Shown here: positions 23,651 to 34,900 of the stretch, in pieces | How the letters are laid out: each line of letters begins with the position of its first letter | Position numbering within the stretch: the first letter of the stretch is position 1 | Source: Nocardia harenae NBRC 108248 | Lineage (GTDB): Bacteria; Actinomycetota; Actinomycetes; Mycobacteriales; Mycobacteriaceae | DNA: 64,000 nucleotides | NCBI RefSeq assembly: GCF_001612885.1 | Contig: NZ_BDBH01000001.1 | Coordinates: forward strand, 248,001 to 312,000 | Reading direction: 5' to 3' | The notes under the pieces: generated by a model | Told to the model about the DNA's origin: nothing | Database searches by the model: none | Seen by the model: the letters and a program-made list of their open reading frames with translations, nothing else | Program-made: the position numbers and the translations under genes

Positions 23651-25582
23651 TCACTGGTCGACGACGGGCCGGACCACGACCGGGGCTTCGCCGAATGCCT
23701 CCTCGAGGTGCTCGGTGGAGTCCAGGTACTCGGCGCGCTTGTGGTCCTTCTCCTGGCCGCCCTGCGCGCCGCCGGCGCCGCCCATGGGGCCGCCCATCGG
23801 CATGCCGCCCATCGGCATGCCGCTGCTCGCGGCGATCCCGGCCCGCGCGGTGCCGAGCTCGGCGGCGAGGGCGGTCGCCCTGGGGAAGAGCCTGGATGCC
23901 TTATCCAGCGCGGCCGATCGCTCGCCGGGGAGCCCGCCGCCCGCGCCACCGCCCGCGCCGCCACCGGAACCGCCGCCCGCGCCACCGCCCGGCTTCCTGA
24001 CCTGCTCCGGCAGGTCGGCGAGGCTCGCCAGGGCGGGGATACCGGCGAGTCCACCGGGGAAACCGCCCTGCCCGGCACCGAGCAGCTGCTGCCCGGCCTG
24101 GCTGAGCTGCTCGCCGAGCTGCCCCAGCTGACCGAGCTGCTCCAGCGGATTGCCGCCGGACTGGCCCGCGCCGAGCCCCTCCCCGGCAGCCAGCGCCTGC
24201 CGCTGCTGCGGCGTGAGCCCACCCGCGCCGATGCCTTCGCCCTGGCCGCCCGCGCCGTACTCGCCCGCGCCGAGTTCGCCCGCGCCGAGCTCACCGGGAC
24301 CGCCCTGGCCGTCGCCGGGGCCGCCCTGGGCCTGCCCCTCCTGCTGCAGGAGCGCGAGCTGCTCCGGCGATCCGCCGCCGGGAGCGCCGCCGCCGGGAGC
24401 ACCGCCCCCGCCGCTGAACTGCCGTCCGCTGCCGCCGTAGCCACCCTGCTGCCCGCCCGTGCCCTGGCCCCCGGTGAGCGTCGGCCGATCGCCGGTGACC
24501 GGCGGAATCGGGTCCGGCAGGACCGCGATCACCTGGGCGGTGTGCTCCACGCCCGGCACGTAGGTGTCGTTCATGACCCGGGTGTAGTGCGCCAGCGCGG
24601 CCCGCTCGACCCTGGCGTTGTATGCGGCGATGTCCTCGTTGATCCGCGGATCCGCCGACACGAAGGAGGCCAGCCCGGCACCGGTGGTGTAGAGCCACTC
24701 CGACGTGTACTCCAGCGCGTCGCCGATGGCGTTCATCGTGCGCATGAGGTTGTCGGCGCCCTGGCCGTACGCCTGCACCGCCTGCCTGGCGCGCTCCGCG
24801 GCGCCGCCGCTGTCGGTGCTGGTCCAGCTGCCCTGGGTGCCCGCCATCTGGGTGGTGAGGATGCTGAACGAACCACCCAGTTCGGTGGCGAGCCAGCGCC
24901 AGTCCGCCGCGGCCTGCGCCACCTGGGTCGGCGTACCGCCGAGGATGGAGTCGCGGATCATCCGGTATTGCTGATAGCTGATCGAGCCGGGCTCCTCGGC
25001 GTGCAGCCCGGCCTGCGGATCGAACTGCAGCCCCGGCTGATCCACCAGCCCCGGCGGCAGCCCGAAGTTCTCCTCCGGCCGCCGGTTGCCCGGCTCGTTC
25101 CAGGTCGGCTGCATGGTGCGGGGGTCGCCGTAGAGGGAGTGCCGGTCGTTCTCGAGGCTCAGGTCGGCGGGGGGCGGCCGGTTGCCGAGGGTGTCGAGCA
25201 GCGTCGGCGAGCGGTGATCGGTGATCCGCTGCCGCAGCAGCTCGAAATTGGCGCTGCCCTGGTCCTCGTTGGCGATGTAGGTGCGCGCCGCGGCCATGAA
25301 GGTCTCGTTCAGATCGTCCAGGATCCGCACGTGGTCGTCGAGGATGCGACCGAAATCCTGCCCCTTGCTGGAGAACCGGCGGGCCAGCATGTCCGCCGAG
25401 GCGAGGACGTCGGCAAATCGGGCGAGGTTATCGATCAGCCCGACCTGTCCGCGCACCGACCGCACCCGCACCCGGGTGCCGTTGGCTGCGTTGACCAGCC
25501 CCTCCAGCACATACGGTTCCAGCTGCAGCACACCGCTGCCCGCCTGGGCCCGGAAACCGCTCCAGGGAGTCTCGTCGGCCAC
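23651..25582 (-). CDS. Large Gly-rich PPE/EspB-like ESX substrate
   Basis: A 643-residue protein with two helical regions and a long Gly/Gln-rich tail. Region 1 (about 60-115) carries ILDDHVRILDDLNETFMAA. Region 2 (about 205-330) has QYRMIRDSIL, GSWTSTDSGGAAERAR with a W-x-S/G-like turn, then TSEWLYTTGAGL. From about 370 the sequence is Gly-rich with repeats of G-E-L-G-A and Gly-Ala stretches, ending in MPMGGMPMGG and a charged YLDSTEHLEEAF tail. The layout matches the protein at 54977. It is followed immediately by an espG gene, suggesting an exported EspG-dependent substrate. Start is GTG 25582 after GGGAGGG. Confidence 0.65.
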   Translation of the reverse strand: MADETPWSGFRAQAGSGVLQLEPYVLEGLVNAANGTRVRVRSVRGQVGLIDNLARFADVLASADMLARRFSSKGQDFGRILDDHVRILDDLNETFMAAARTYIANEDQGSANFELLRQRITDHRSPTLLDTLGNRPPPADLSLENDRHSLYGDPRTMQPTWNEPGNRRPEENFGLPPGLVDQPGLQFDPQAGLHAEEPGSISYQQYRMIRDSILGGTPTQVAQAAADWRWLATELGGSFSILTTQMAGTQGSWTSTDSGGAAERARQAVQAYGQGADNLMRTMNAIGDALEYTSEWLYTTGAGLASFVSADPRINEDIAAYNARVERAALAHYTRVMNDTYVPGVEHTAQVIAVLPDPIPPVTGDRPTLTGGQGTGGQQGGYGGSGRQFSGGGGAPGGGAPGGGSPEQLALLQQEGQAQGGPGDGQGGPGELGAGELGAGEYGAGGQGEGIGAGGLTPQQRQALAAGEGLGAGQSGGNPLEQLGQLGQLGEQLSQAGQQLLGAGQGGFPGGLAGIPALASLADLPEQVRKPGGGAGGGSGGGAGGGAGGGLPGERSAALDKASRLFPRATALAAELGTARAGIAASSGMPMGGMPMGGPMGGAGGAQGGQEKDHKRAEYLDSTEHLEEAFGEAPVVVRPVVDQ

Positions 25583-25720
25583 GGCTCACCCTCCCTGCGA
25601 CTCGTCAGCGTTCATACCGTGCATTGCGAGATACCCTCACAGCTCGTTCTTTCCGCTTCCTACCGATTCTAGGCTTACCGAAATGAACGGCGCGTGTACA
25701 GACCTCGGTATCGGCGGCAC

Positions 25721-27199
25721 TCAGTGCCGGGCTTCCGCAGCGTCCGGCGGCTCATCGGCGCCCGCGCGTGGGTGAATCGGCGTCTCCTCGACGACGATCC
25801 CGGCCATGCCGAGCTGCAGCAGCCCGGCCTCCGGATCGTGAACACCGGCGGCGCCGAAGCCGCGCAGCGCGGTATCGCGGTGCACCACACCGGCCTCCGC
25901 CGCCCGCACCAGCTCGATGGCCGCCGGGTCCGGGAGCTGCGGCGGGGTGGCGGAATCTGCCGCCTCCGCCAGCAGGGCGGTGATGATCCCCGCCGCGGTC
26001 TCGGCCGACCACACGCCCGGAACCGCGGGGGCGATCGCGTCCGGCGCGGGCGACTGCGCGCGGAACCAGCGGCCCTGATCCCACCAGTAGCAGAAGGACA
26101 GCAATCCGCTGCTCGCGCGCGAATTCAGCATCGGGTGCGTCACCCACGCCGGGGCTCCGGCGAACAGCGCGGGCAGCTCGGCGCCGTCGTTGTAGGCGGC
26201 GTCGAGCTCGGGCGCGTCCCACACCCCGCCGGAGAGCACGGCCCGCCCGCCGGGCAGCACGAACAGCGAGGAGCCGCTGCGCGTCACCCCCTCGAACAGG
26301 TGCGCGGCGGGCAGCACGCGCGGCCCCAGCGGCGAGCCGATCGCCACGAAGACCGCGGCCAGCACCGACCACCTGGCCACCATCAGCGGCAGCGGCGGCA
26401 GCCCGTCCTCCGGCACCGCGGCGCCGGGCCTGGCCAGGTGGTCGGCGCGCGCCGCCGCGGGCGGGCGCGCCTGCCGGTCGCCGTGGTACAGGTACGCGGC
26501 CAGCCACACCGGCAACCGCCCGCGCGGGAAGACCTCCAGGTCGGCCAGGTACACCTCGGGGGCGAAGAGGTGCTCGGCCGGGAACGGCTCCGCGCCGAAG
26601 TCGTGGTCGACCTCCAGCGTGCCGTCGCTGTCCAGCGTCAGCAGGTAGCGCCACCAGGGGCCGTCGCCGAGGCCGGCCGAGATAGCGCGGTGCCTGCGGA
26701 CCAGCGCGAGGACCTCGTCCGGTGGGTGGACCTGGACGGCGCGCTCGTCGTCGTCGGTGCAGACGACGAGGGCGGTCTCGGCGGCCGCGGTCAGGGCGAA
26801 GGCGGCGCGGAGGCGGCGCCAGCCGTCGGGGGCGGCGATGGCCAGTTCTCCGGCGATCCGGCGGCTGAGTTCGGTGGCCTGTTCGACGGGGTCGGGTGCG
26901 GTGGGGGTGGGGTTCGGCCCCGGTTCGGCGGTGGTGGTTCCGGCCGGGGCGGACGGTGTTTCGCCGGGCTCGGGTCCGGCGGCGTCGTCGTCCATGGGCG
27001 CGGGTCCGGCGGCGTCGTCGGCCGGACCGGGTCCGGCGGAGGCGTTGTCGGCCGGCGCGGGTCCGGCGGCGGCGTCGTTCGCGGGCGCGGGTCCGGCGGC
27101 CGGAGTTCCGGCGAGGCCGGCGCCGAGGGTGAAGCCCAGGTCGGGCTCGGCGGCGGGGCCGGGGGTGCTCGGGGCGCGGGTCTGGTCCGGAGTGGTCAC
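25721..27199 (-). CDS. Paralogue 2 of a tandem pair; candidate immunity/partner protein
   Basis: A 492-residue protein paralogous along its length to its upstream neighbour at 27240. After a repetitive Ala/Gly/Pro/Asp linker (30-bp-type DNA repeats around 26980-27110 encoding AGPAP-DDA units) comes a domain with GWRRLRAAFALTAAAE, GPWWRYLLTLDSDGTLEVDHDFG, EPFPAEHLF and LPVWLAAYLYH. This resembles YezG/DUF600-type immunity proteins, which is a tentative likeness. A second domain has LPGGRAVLSGGVWD and LSFCYWWDQGRWF. There is no signal peptide. It is the last gene of the giant-effector transcription direction. GTG 27199 has a GAGGAG site. Immunity function is inferred from position only. Confidence 0.5.
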   Translation of the reverse strand: MTTPDQTRAPSTPGPAAEPDLGFTLGAGLAGTPAAGPAPANDAAAGPAPADNASAGPGPADDAAGPAPMDDDAAGPEPGETPSAPAGTTTAEPGPNPTPTAPDPVEQATELSRRIAGELAIAAPDGWRRLRAAFALTAAAETALVVCTDDDERAVQVHPPDEVLALVRRHRAISAGLGDGPWWRYLLTLDSDGTLEVDHDFGAEPFPAEHLFAPEVYLADLEVFPRGRLPVWLAAYLYHGDRQARPPAAARADHLARPGAAVPEDGLPPLPLMVARWSVLAAVFVAIGSPLGPRVLPAAHLFEGVTRSGSSLFVLPGGRAVLSGGVWDAPELDAAYNDGAELPALFAGAPAWVTHPMLNSRASSGLLSFCYWWDQGRWFRAQSPAPDAIAPAVPGVWSAETAAGIITALLAEAADSATPPQLPDPAAIELVRAAEAGVVHRDTALRGFGAAGVHDPEAGLLQLGMAGIVVEETPIHPRAGADEPPDAAEARH

Positions 27200-27239
27200 G
27201 GGGGTCGATCTCCTCGGGCGGTAGCGATCCGGGCGCGGG

Positions 27240-28820
27240 TCAGACGTCGACGGAGCCGTGCCTGCGGTGGTACCGCTCCTCGAACTCGGCGATATAGATC
27301 GACGGCGCCACCGAAGACGACGACTGCTCCAGCACCCCGTCGTCGGCGACGTAGAAGATGGCGCGGCCGACGGCGATCTGGCCGGGGCGGGTCGGCACGT
27401 AGACCATCCAGCCGATGCTGAGCCGATCGGCGCGCAGTTCGTCCAGCGGGTAGCCGGTGGTGTCGATGCCCTGCTCGCGGATATGGCCGCGCACCGCGGC
27501 GATCGCGTCCTCCCTCGGCATCGGCTCGGGCAGCGTGAGCACCACCCCCGCCATGCTGAGCTGGTAGTAGGCGCTGTCCAGGTCGAAGTACTCGCCGTCG
27601 CCGAACACCTCGGCCAGCGTCTCCCTGGTGACGACGCCGACCTCGGCCGCCGAGACCAGGGTGGCGACCGACTCGCGCTGCCGCTCCGTCGGCTCCTCGG
27701 CGAGCAGGCCGGAGACCACGTCGATCACGGTCTCGCCGGTCCAGATGCCGGGCACCGCCTCGGCCAGCCTGGTCGCCGGGGGCGACTCGCCGCGGAACCA
27801 GCTGCCGCCCTGCCACCAGTAGCAGAACGAGAGCGTGCCTGCCGCGGCGCGCGGGTTCAGCACCGGGTTGGCGACCCACTCCGGCGCACCCGCGTACCAG
27901 CGCGGCGCGGGCGCGCCGCCGTTGTAGACGGCGTCCAGCTCCGGGGAGTCCCAGACGCCGCCGGAGAGCACCGCGCGCCCGCCCGGCAGCACGTACAGCG
28001 TCGAGCCGCTGCGCCGCGAGCCCTCGAAGAAGCCGAGCGCGGGCAGCATCCGCGGGCCCCACTGCGATCCGGCCGCCACGAACGCCGCCGCCATCACCGC
28101 CCAGCGCGCCCACAGCACCGGGAAGGCGGGGAAGTCGCGCTCGGAGACCGTGGCGGCCACGCCGGCCTCGCGGTCGGCGCGCGCCTGCCGCGCCGCCTCC
28201 TGCGGCGAACGGGTCTGCGCGCCATCGTGATACAGGTACGCGGCGAGCCAGACCGGCAGCCCGGAGCGCGGGAAGCTCGCCAGGTCGGCGCGGTACGCCT
28301 CGGCGGGCAGCAGTTGGTCCTCCGGGAACGGCTCGTCGCCGTAGTCGTAGTCGATCTCGATCTCGCCGGTGCTGCGCAGCGCGACCAGCAGCCGCCACCA
28401 CGGGCCGTCGCCGAGCTCCGCGGCCACCGCGCGCTGCGCGCGCACCAGGTCGAGGACGTCCGGGGTGGGCTGGGCACGCAGGCCGCGGCCTGCCTCGTCG
28501 AAGAAGGTGATCAGCGCGAGTTCGGCGGCGGTGGTCATGGCGAAGACCGCCTCCAGGCGGCGCCAGCCGGACGGGCCGAGCGCGGCGAGGGCGCGGGCCA
28601 AGTCGCGGGCGAGTGCCTGCGCGCGGGCGGTGGGGTCGGGGGGTTCGTCGCCGCCGAGAGTCAGGCTGATGTCGGGATCGTCGGCGCCCACAGGGATTTC
28701 GGCCGCGGGGGCGGAGTTCTCGGCCGCGGGGCCGGAGTGCTCGGGCGCAGGGCGTGCGGGGTGTTCTGCCCCTGCGGCGGAATCGGCACGCGGCTCTTCG
28801 GAATCGTCCGGCTTGGTCAC
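27240..28820 (-). CDS. Paralogue 1 of a tandem pair; candidate immunity/partner protein
   Basis: A 526-residue protein encoded 127 bp downstream of the giant gene. After a Pro/Ala/Glu-rich N-terminus come GWRRLEAVFAMTTAAELALI, GPWWRLLVALRSTGEIEIDYDYG, EPFPEDQLLP and LPVWLAAYLYHDG, then the LPGGRAVLSGGVWD / LSFCYWWQGGSWF module. It is longer than its paralogue at the C-terminus, adding a domain with DGEYFDLDSAYYQL and the ending FEERYHRRHG. The YDYGDEPF region is reminiscent of YezG/DUF600 antitoxin-type proteins; confidence in that link is low. GTG 28820 is chosen because a GAGGAG site lies ten bases upstream. It likely protects against, or assists, the giant protein. Confidence 0.5.
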   Translation of the reverse strand: MTKPDDSEEPRADSAAGAEHPARPAPEHSGPAAENSAPAAEIPVGADDPDISLTLGGDEPPDPTARAQALARDLARALAALGPSGWRRLEAVFAMTTAAELALITFFDEAGRGLRAQPTPDVLDLVRAQRAVAAELGDGPWWRLLVALRSTGEIEIDYDYGDEPFPEDQLLPAEAYRADLASFPRSGLPVWLAAYLYHDGAQTRSPQEAARQARADREAGVAATVSERDFPAFPVLWARWAVMAAAFVAAGSQWGPRMLPALGFFEGSRRSGSTLYVLPGGRAVLSGGVWDSPELDAVYNGGAPAPRWYAGAPEWVANPVLNPRAAAGTLSFCYWWQGGSWFRGESPPATRLAEAVPGIWTGETVIDVVSGLLAEEPTERQRESVATLVSAAEVGVVTRETLAEVFGDGEYFDLDSAYYQLSMAGVVLTLPEPMPREDAIAAVRGHIREQGIDTTGYPLDELRADRLSIGWMVYVPTRPGQIAVGRAIFYVADDGVLEQSSSSVAPSIYIAEFEERYHRRHGSVDV

Positions 28821-28947
28821 GGCGCAGCAATCTCCTCGTTCGTGCGGACGACGCCGGTCGGCAGCGTCACTCTGTGCCCGAGCGGCGGTACCGAACCCAT
28901 CCTGACACACGCTCCCGGACGGGTGATCGGCATGAAGCGGGGCGGGT

Positions 28948-31900
28948 TCATCGCGGGAACATCCCGGCTCGGCGGGCCGGATCGGCGCACACGTCGTGCA
29001 CCAGACGGCCCAGATCCATCTCCGCAGGCAGCGAACGGTAGGTCAGCCTGCAGGCGATCTCGCCGCCCGCCAGCACCGTGAACACCGTCGTCCGCCGCTC
29101 CGCCTGCGTCCACTCCACCGAGATCGCCCGCGCCTCGAGGTCGAACGGCTGCTCGCCGACGCGCAGGGCGAGGCCGCCCGCGCCGCGGTAGAAGACCACG
29201 GGGACGTCGGCGAGGTCGCCGTAGACGCCGGCGGCCGGGCCGGTCGGGACGCCGACCGCGTGCAGACCGCCCGATGCGGGGTCGAACTGGGCGGTGACGC
29301 CGAAACCGGAGAAGGGTTGGACCATGATGCCCGGTTGCGGGCGGTCCGCCGGGTGCCGGGTGGTGCCGGAGCGGTGCCGGGCCGGGGACGGGGTGGCGCC
29401 GCCGGAGGGTGGCATGGTGGGTGGGGGTACGGGGATGCCCGGCGGGGTCTGTTGCGCGGGCCGGGTGTCGAGGTTCTGGGGATGGTTCGTGGTGGGCTGG
29501 GCCGGGGAGGGTTCGGCCGGGAACGGGGGCAGGGGGGCGCGGTCGGTGTGCGGGGTGGGTGTGGTCTGTGGGTGGCCGTTCGCACCGGCGCCGTTGCCGT
29601 TCGCGCCGGGGGCGGTGTGGTCGTTCGGGATTCGGTTGTCGTTCCAGCCGCTGTCGTTCGGGAAGTCACCGTTGCCGGTGGGGACGCCGTTGCCCGGGAG
29701 CTGTGGAAGACCGTTCCCCTGGTGCGTGCCGCCCCACCAGGGCGGGAGCTGCGGATTGCCATTGCCCGGCGCGCCCGGGTATGTAGGTGCTCCGGGCGAG
29801 TTCGGGTCCCCCGGGCTGAGCGGCCAGCCCGGCTGACCCGGGTACGGCGGGAGGCCGGGCACGTTCGGGTCACCCGGGTGTGGGGGCCAGCCCGGCTGCC
29901 CCGGCGGCAAGCCGGGTTCGCCGATAGGCGGCACGGTCGGCGGGCAGTCGGGGTCGGTGCCGGGCGGACAGTTCGGATCCATGCCGGGCGGGCAATCCGG
30001 GTCCGGCTCGGCGGGCGGGCAGCCGGGGTCCGTGCCGTCCGGCGGGCGCGGCGGGTCCGCCGGGTCAGGCGGGCAGTCCGGGTCGGGGGCCGGAACCGGG
30101 TGCTCTGGGGCCGGGGGACGGGTGGGGGGCGGGGTCACCGGGGCAGGCGCGTGGCCGCGGTGGTGCGGCGGCTCGGAAGGCGGTGGCTGCGGCGGCGGCG
30201 GCTGGTGCGGCGGCTGCTCCGGCGAGAGGTCGGGCAGCGGCCACGGGGCCGGGTCGAGAATCGGGATCTCCGGGGCATCCGGGCCCTCGAACTCGTACTC
30301 GTGCGGCAGTTTCGGGACGTGCGAACGCCAGCGGACGCCGCTCGGCTCCGCGCGGTCCGCGCCGCGATCGCGATCCGGATCGGAGCCACCGCGGTTCGCC
30401 CGGCTGCCCGGCTCGCCGGCATCGGTTCGCGGCGAAAGCCCTTCGGCAGCAACGACTCCCCGCCCGCTGCGGCTTCCGCTCTCGTCCGGCCGCTGCGCGG
30501 ACTCCAGCTCGGATTCGAGCCGCCCGCGGTCGGCGACGGCGTCCTCGTGGCGGCGGGCGGCGTCTTCGTACGCGTCGACGCGACGCTGGTCGTCGAGCGT
30601 CATGGTGCGGTCGCGCAGCTGCGAGAGCTGCTCGTCGAGCGGCAGATCGGTGTCGACCGGGAGACCGTGGCGGGCTCGGTTTCGAGCCTCGAGCGCGCGG
30701 GCCTCGGCGTCGCGGGCGGCGGCGAGCTCGCGTTCGGTGCGGCCGAGCGGGTCGAGGAGGTCGCGGTCGGCGCGGCGGCGGTCGGCTTCGGCCGCGGCCT
30801 CGTCGTAGCGGCGCACCGCGTCCTCGAGTGCGGTGACCCGGTCCTGCCAGGCCTGCTGTTCGTCGACGCGCATGGTGCGGGAGCGGAGGTCGTCGAAGGT
30901 GCCGGGTGCGGTGAGGTCCGACTCGTCGACGGGAAGGCCGCGCATGGCCTCCCGCACCGCCGCCTGCGCGGCGTCGCGCGCCGCCTCGGCGTTCGCCAGG
31001 TCTCGCCGGACCCGCTCCGCCTCGGAAAGGGCCGGTGTTACCGGCACATTCGGTACCTCCCGCGTCGCGGGCTCCGGGGTGGCCGGCTGCCGGGTGGGCG
31101 GGACGACCTCCGGCCCGACGGCGGCGCGCAGCTCGGCCTCGAGCCGCGCCAGGTCGGCGGCGGCCCGGTCCATCCGCTCGACCGCGGCCTCCAGGTCGTT
31201 CACCCGCTGGTGCCAGGCCGCCTGCTCGTCGCCGCGCAGGGTGCGGTTGCGCAGGTCGTCGAGGGTTTGCTGGAGCGGGCGGTCCCGGTCGCCCCGGTCG
31301 CCGATCGCGGTGGGGTCGGTGCGCAGGTCGCGCAGCGCGGCGTCGCGGTCGGCGAGCGCCCGCTCGTAGCCGGCCAGCGCCTCGGCCCACTCGGCGCGCA
31401 GCCGGGGCACGTCGTCGCCGGGGGCAGGCGGCGGCGCGGGGTCGCCGGGCGCCGTCCGCACCTCGGTCCCGAGCGGGTCGACCGCGTACGGGATGCCCGC
31501 TCGCCAGCCGGTGAGCGGCGGGCGGTCGGCGTCCCAGTGGTGGCCGAGGCCGACGGCGTGCGTGTTCGCGTCCCGCCAGGTGACGGGCGGGTGCCTGCGC
31601 AGGAACTCGGCCTCGGCGCTGGCGTCCTGCAGCAGCACGAAGTCCTGCGGCAGCGGCTCGCCCGCGACCAGCCGGTTCCACGCCTCGGCGACATCGGCCA
31701 GCCGGTCCATCGGGCGGCGCACGTAGCCGCCGCTCGGATCGGTGTGGTCGCGCACCAGGTGGGCGTCGCGCATCAGGTGGTTCTTGATGCGCTCCAGCTC
31801 CTCCCCGGTGAACCGCGGCAGGTCGGGGTCGCGCATGTAGTCGGCGAGCACGCGGGCGAGCGTGTCCTCCGGCGTCTCGCCGGGGCGGCGCTCGCCGGCC

Positions 31901-34900
31901 AGGTTGTCCGGGTAGTCGGGGGCGAGCATGAGTTCGCGCAGATCCGCCACGGTGTCCCGAATGGCCTGGGTGTCGTGGGAGGCGAACCGCGGCGCCAGGT
32001 CCGCCGCGACCCGGTCGGTGGCGTCGGCGATGCCCCGCAGCTGGGCGCCGACGTCGCGGGACGGGTCGATGCCGTGGTGGTCGCGGACCAGCCGGTCGCG
32101 CACCGCCTCGACCACCTCGCGTGCGTCCTGCAGTTGCCGCGCGCGCCGGTGGTTCTCCAGCCCCTCGGCGATCCGGTCCAGGTCGGAGTCGTCGGCGGTG
32201 AACCGGTCGTACTCGGCGTTCGCCCAGTCCTGGACCCGCTGCCAGTTCGCGATGTCGCGCTCCCACTCGCGGCGCAGCGACTCCGGGATCTCCACCCGGT
32301 CGGCGAGGTCGCTGTGCTCGGCCGGATCCCACGGCCGGTGCGGCGGCTGGATATTGCGCTCCGGCGGGGCGAACCACGGGTAGTCGCGGAAGACCGTGCC
32401 GAACGGCGGGAACCGGCGCAGCCACGGCCTGGCCTGCACCCAGCGGCCGATCTCCGGGTGCGCCTGGATCCAGGCGCGCACCGCCGGATGCTTCGGCACC
32501 TGCGCCGCCATCAGCAGCAGCCGGACGATGTTGTACGAGTCGGCGCCCCAGTGCTGGGTGAAGACGGTGGTGCCAGGCGGCACGCCGGAGGTGTCGTACT
32601 GCGACGGCGCCTGCGGCATGTGCGAGGGCAGCGTGCTCTCCGGCACCTGGCCGGCCGGCACGTCGTCGGCGGGCAGCGTGATGTCGTTGACCACGTCGGT
32701 CATCGCCCAGCCGCTGACGCCGTCCGGCAGGTCCTTGGCGGAGTACTTCTTCGGGACGCCGCCGCTGGCCCGGCCCGCCCCCCAGTCCGGGCGGCTGGAG
32801 TCCACCGGGTGCCAGGCGCCGTCGGCGTCCTGCCAGCGGGTCAGGTCCAGCCGCCTGCCGCCGGTCCACCCGGTCGAGAGCCGCTCGATCTCCGGCGGCG
32901 GCAACTCCTCGACCCGCACCGCGCCCGCCCGGTCGGCGAGCACCCTGCGGTACTCGACCACCGTCTCCGGGCGCACCATGGCCTGCGCGACGGCGGCGTC
33001 GCGGCGCAGCGCGTCCAGCAGGGCGCGGTCGTGCGCGCCACGCGGATCGGCCGGGTCCTCGCGGCCGCCGAGCACGATGATCCGCGGCCGCCGGCCCTCC
33101 ACGATGCCCACCCGGTCGGTCACCATCCGGCCGCCCCGCTCGGCGACCACGTCGCGCCAGGCGCCCGCCAGCCTGGCCATCTCGTCCTGCAGCCTGCCGA
33201 CCCGCCGGTGCGTCTCGTGCACCTCGCGGGCGGCGTCGGCGAGCGCGTCGATCTGCCGGAGCCGGGCGGGCACCTCGTCCGGGCGCAGCGTGCCCGCGCG
33301 CAGCTCGGCGGGCACGGCCCGGCGCAGCCGGTCGATGGTGCGGTCCAGGTCCGGGCCGAGTGCCTGTTCGTCCAGCACGCCGAGGCGGGCAGCGAGGTCG
33401 TCGCGCATGGCGCGGCGCGGCTTGACGGCGCGCAGTTCCTCGCCGCGCTCCCGGGCCAGCCGGTCGATCTCGGCGCCGACCTCGGCGGTCGGCGGGCGGT
33501 GCCGGGCGACGCCCGCGCGCTCCAGGTCGCGCAGGCGCTGCTCGAGCTGCCTGACCTGCTCGTCCAGTTCGTCGTAGCGGCCGGTGGCCTCGATCAGCTT
33601 GCGCAGCCGCGCCAGCCGGTGCTGCTGGACCGCGGGGTCGACATCGCGCTGCTCGCTGCGGTTCGCCTCGTCGATGCCGCCGCTGACCTCGACCTCGTCC
33701 ACCCTCGCGCCCGCGTGCAGGGCGCGGATGACGTCGTCACGATTGTCCGAATCCCGCTGCACCCAGGGGACGTCGGCGTCGACGCCGAGGTCGGCGGCGC
33801 GGCCCTCGGCCTTGGCGCGCACGAACTCGCGCTCGCGCACCAGCTCCTGGCGCTCGCGCAGCAGCCGGTCGTACTCCGCGAGCAGCCCGACGCGCTCGGC
33901 CAATTCGGCGACCTCGGCGTCGGCCTCGACGTAGGAGCGGGCCACCTCGGCCAGTTCGCGCAGCCGCGCGGACTGCTCGTCGGGCAGGTGCCAGCCGCCC
34001 AGCTCCCGCACCGTGGCCACGACGCGGTCCGGGTCCAGGGCGCTCGGTTCGCGGATCGGGAGGTCGTCGGCGAGTTCGCGGACCCGGGCGGCGAGCTGGT
34101 CGCGGCGGGTCACCGCCTCCGCGTGCGTGCGGGCCGCTTCAGGCCGGCCGGGGTGCGGGTCGTGCTCGTCCGGGGCGGGGCGTGGTGTGCCGTCGTCGGT
34201 TCCGGGGGTGGCCTGGTGCGGGCGGGCTGCGCCGTCCGACTCGGGGGGTCGCGGGCGGGGTTGCTGCCTGCCGGGTCGCGGTTCGTCGGGTGGGTCTGTT
34301 TCGCGGGAGGTGAAACGGCCGTCGGCGTCGATCGCGGCGCGGAGCTCGCGGATGGTCACGGCGGGGTCGGAGTCGCCGGGGTCCGGCTCGCCTGCGGCGG
34401 GCGGGGCGGGGCGGGAGGTGGGCGGCTTGCCGCCGGCACCGCCGCCGGCGGTGGGGGGTGGCGGCGGGGCGGCGGGGCCGGGGAGCCCGCGGGGCGCTTC
34501 GCCGAGCCGGGCCTGCGCGTCGGGGAGCCGTGCGGCGATCTCCTCGAGCGCGCGAATCTCCGCGTCCCGCTGGGCGATCTCGTCGCGCAGCCTGCTCTGC
34601 TCCTCGGCGAGCTGAGCGGGGGTGAGCCGCTCCTTCTGATCCAGCTTGCCGTCCCGGTAGACCTCGTAGACCCGCGCCCAGCGTTCGGGGTCGGCCGCGG
34701 TGAGGTCGACGCCGGCGAGCCGGGCCCAGTCGCGGCTCGCGCGCAGCGCGCCGGGGTCCGTGGTGCCGCCGGGCTCGGGCAGCCCGCGCCCGGTGAAGCC
34801 CTCGGTGAACAGGTCGATGTCGCCGACGATGGCGCGCAGGTGCGCCACCGCCCGCGGGTGCACCGGGAACTCCACGTCGGTGACGCGCGGATCCACCGTC

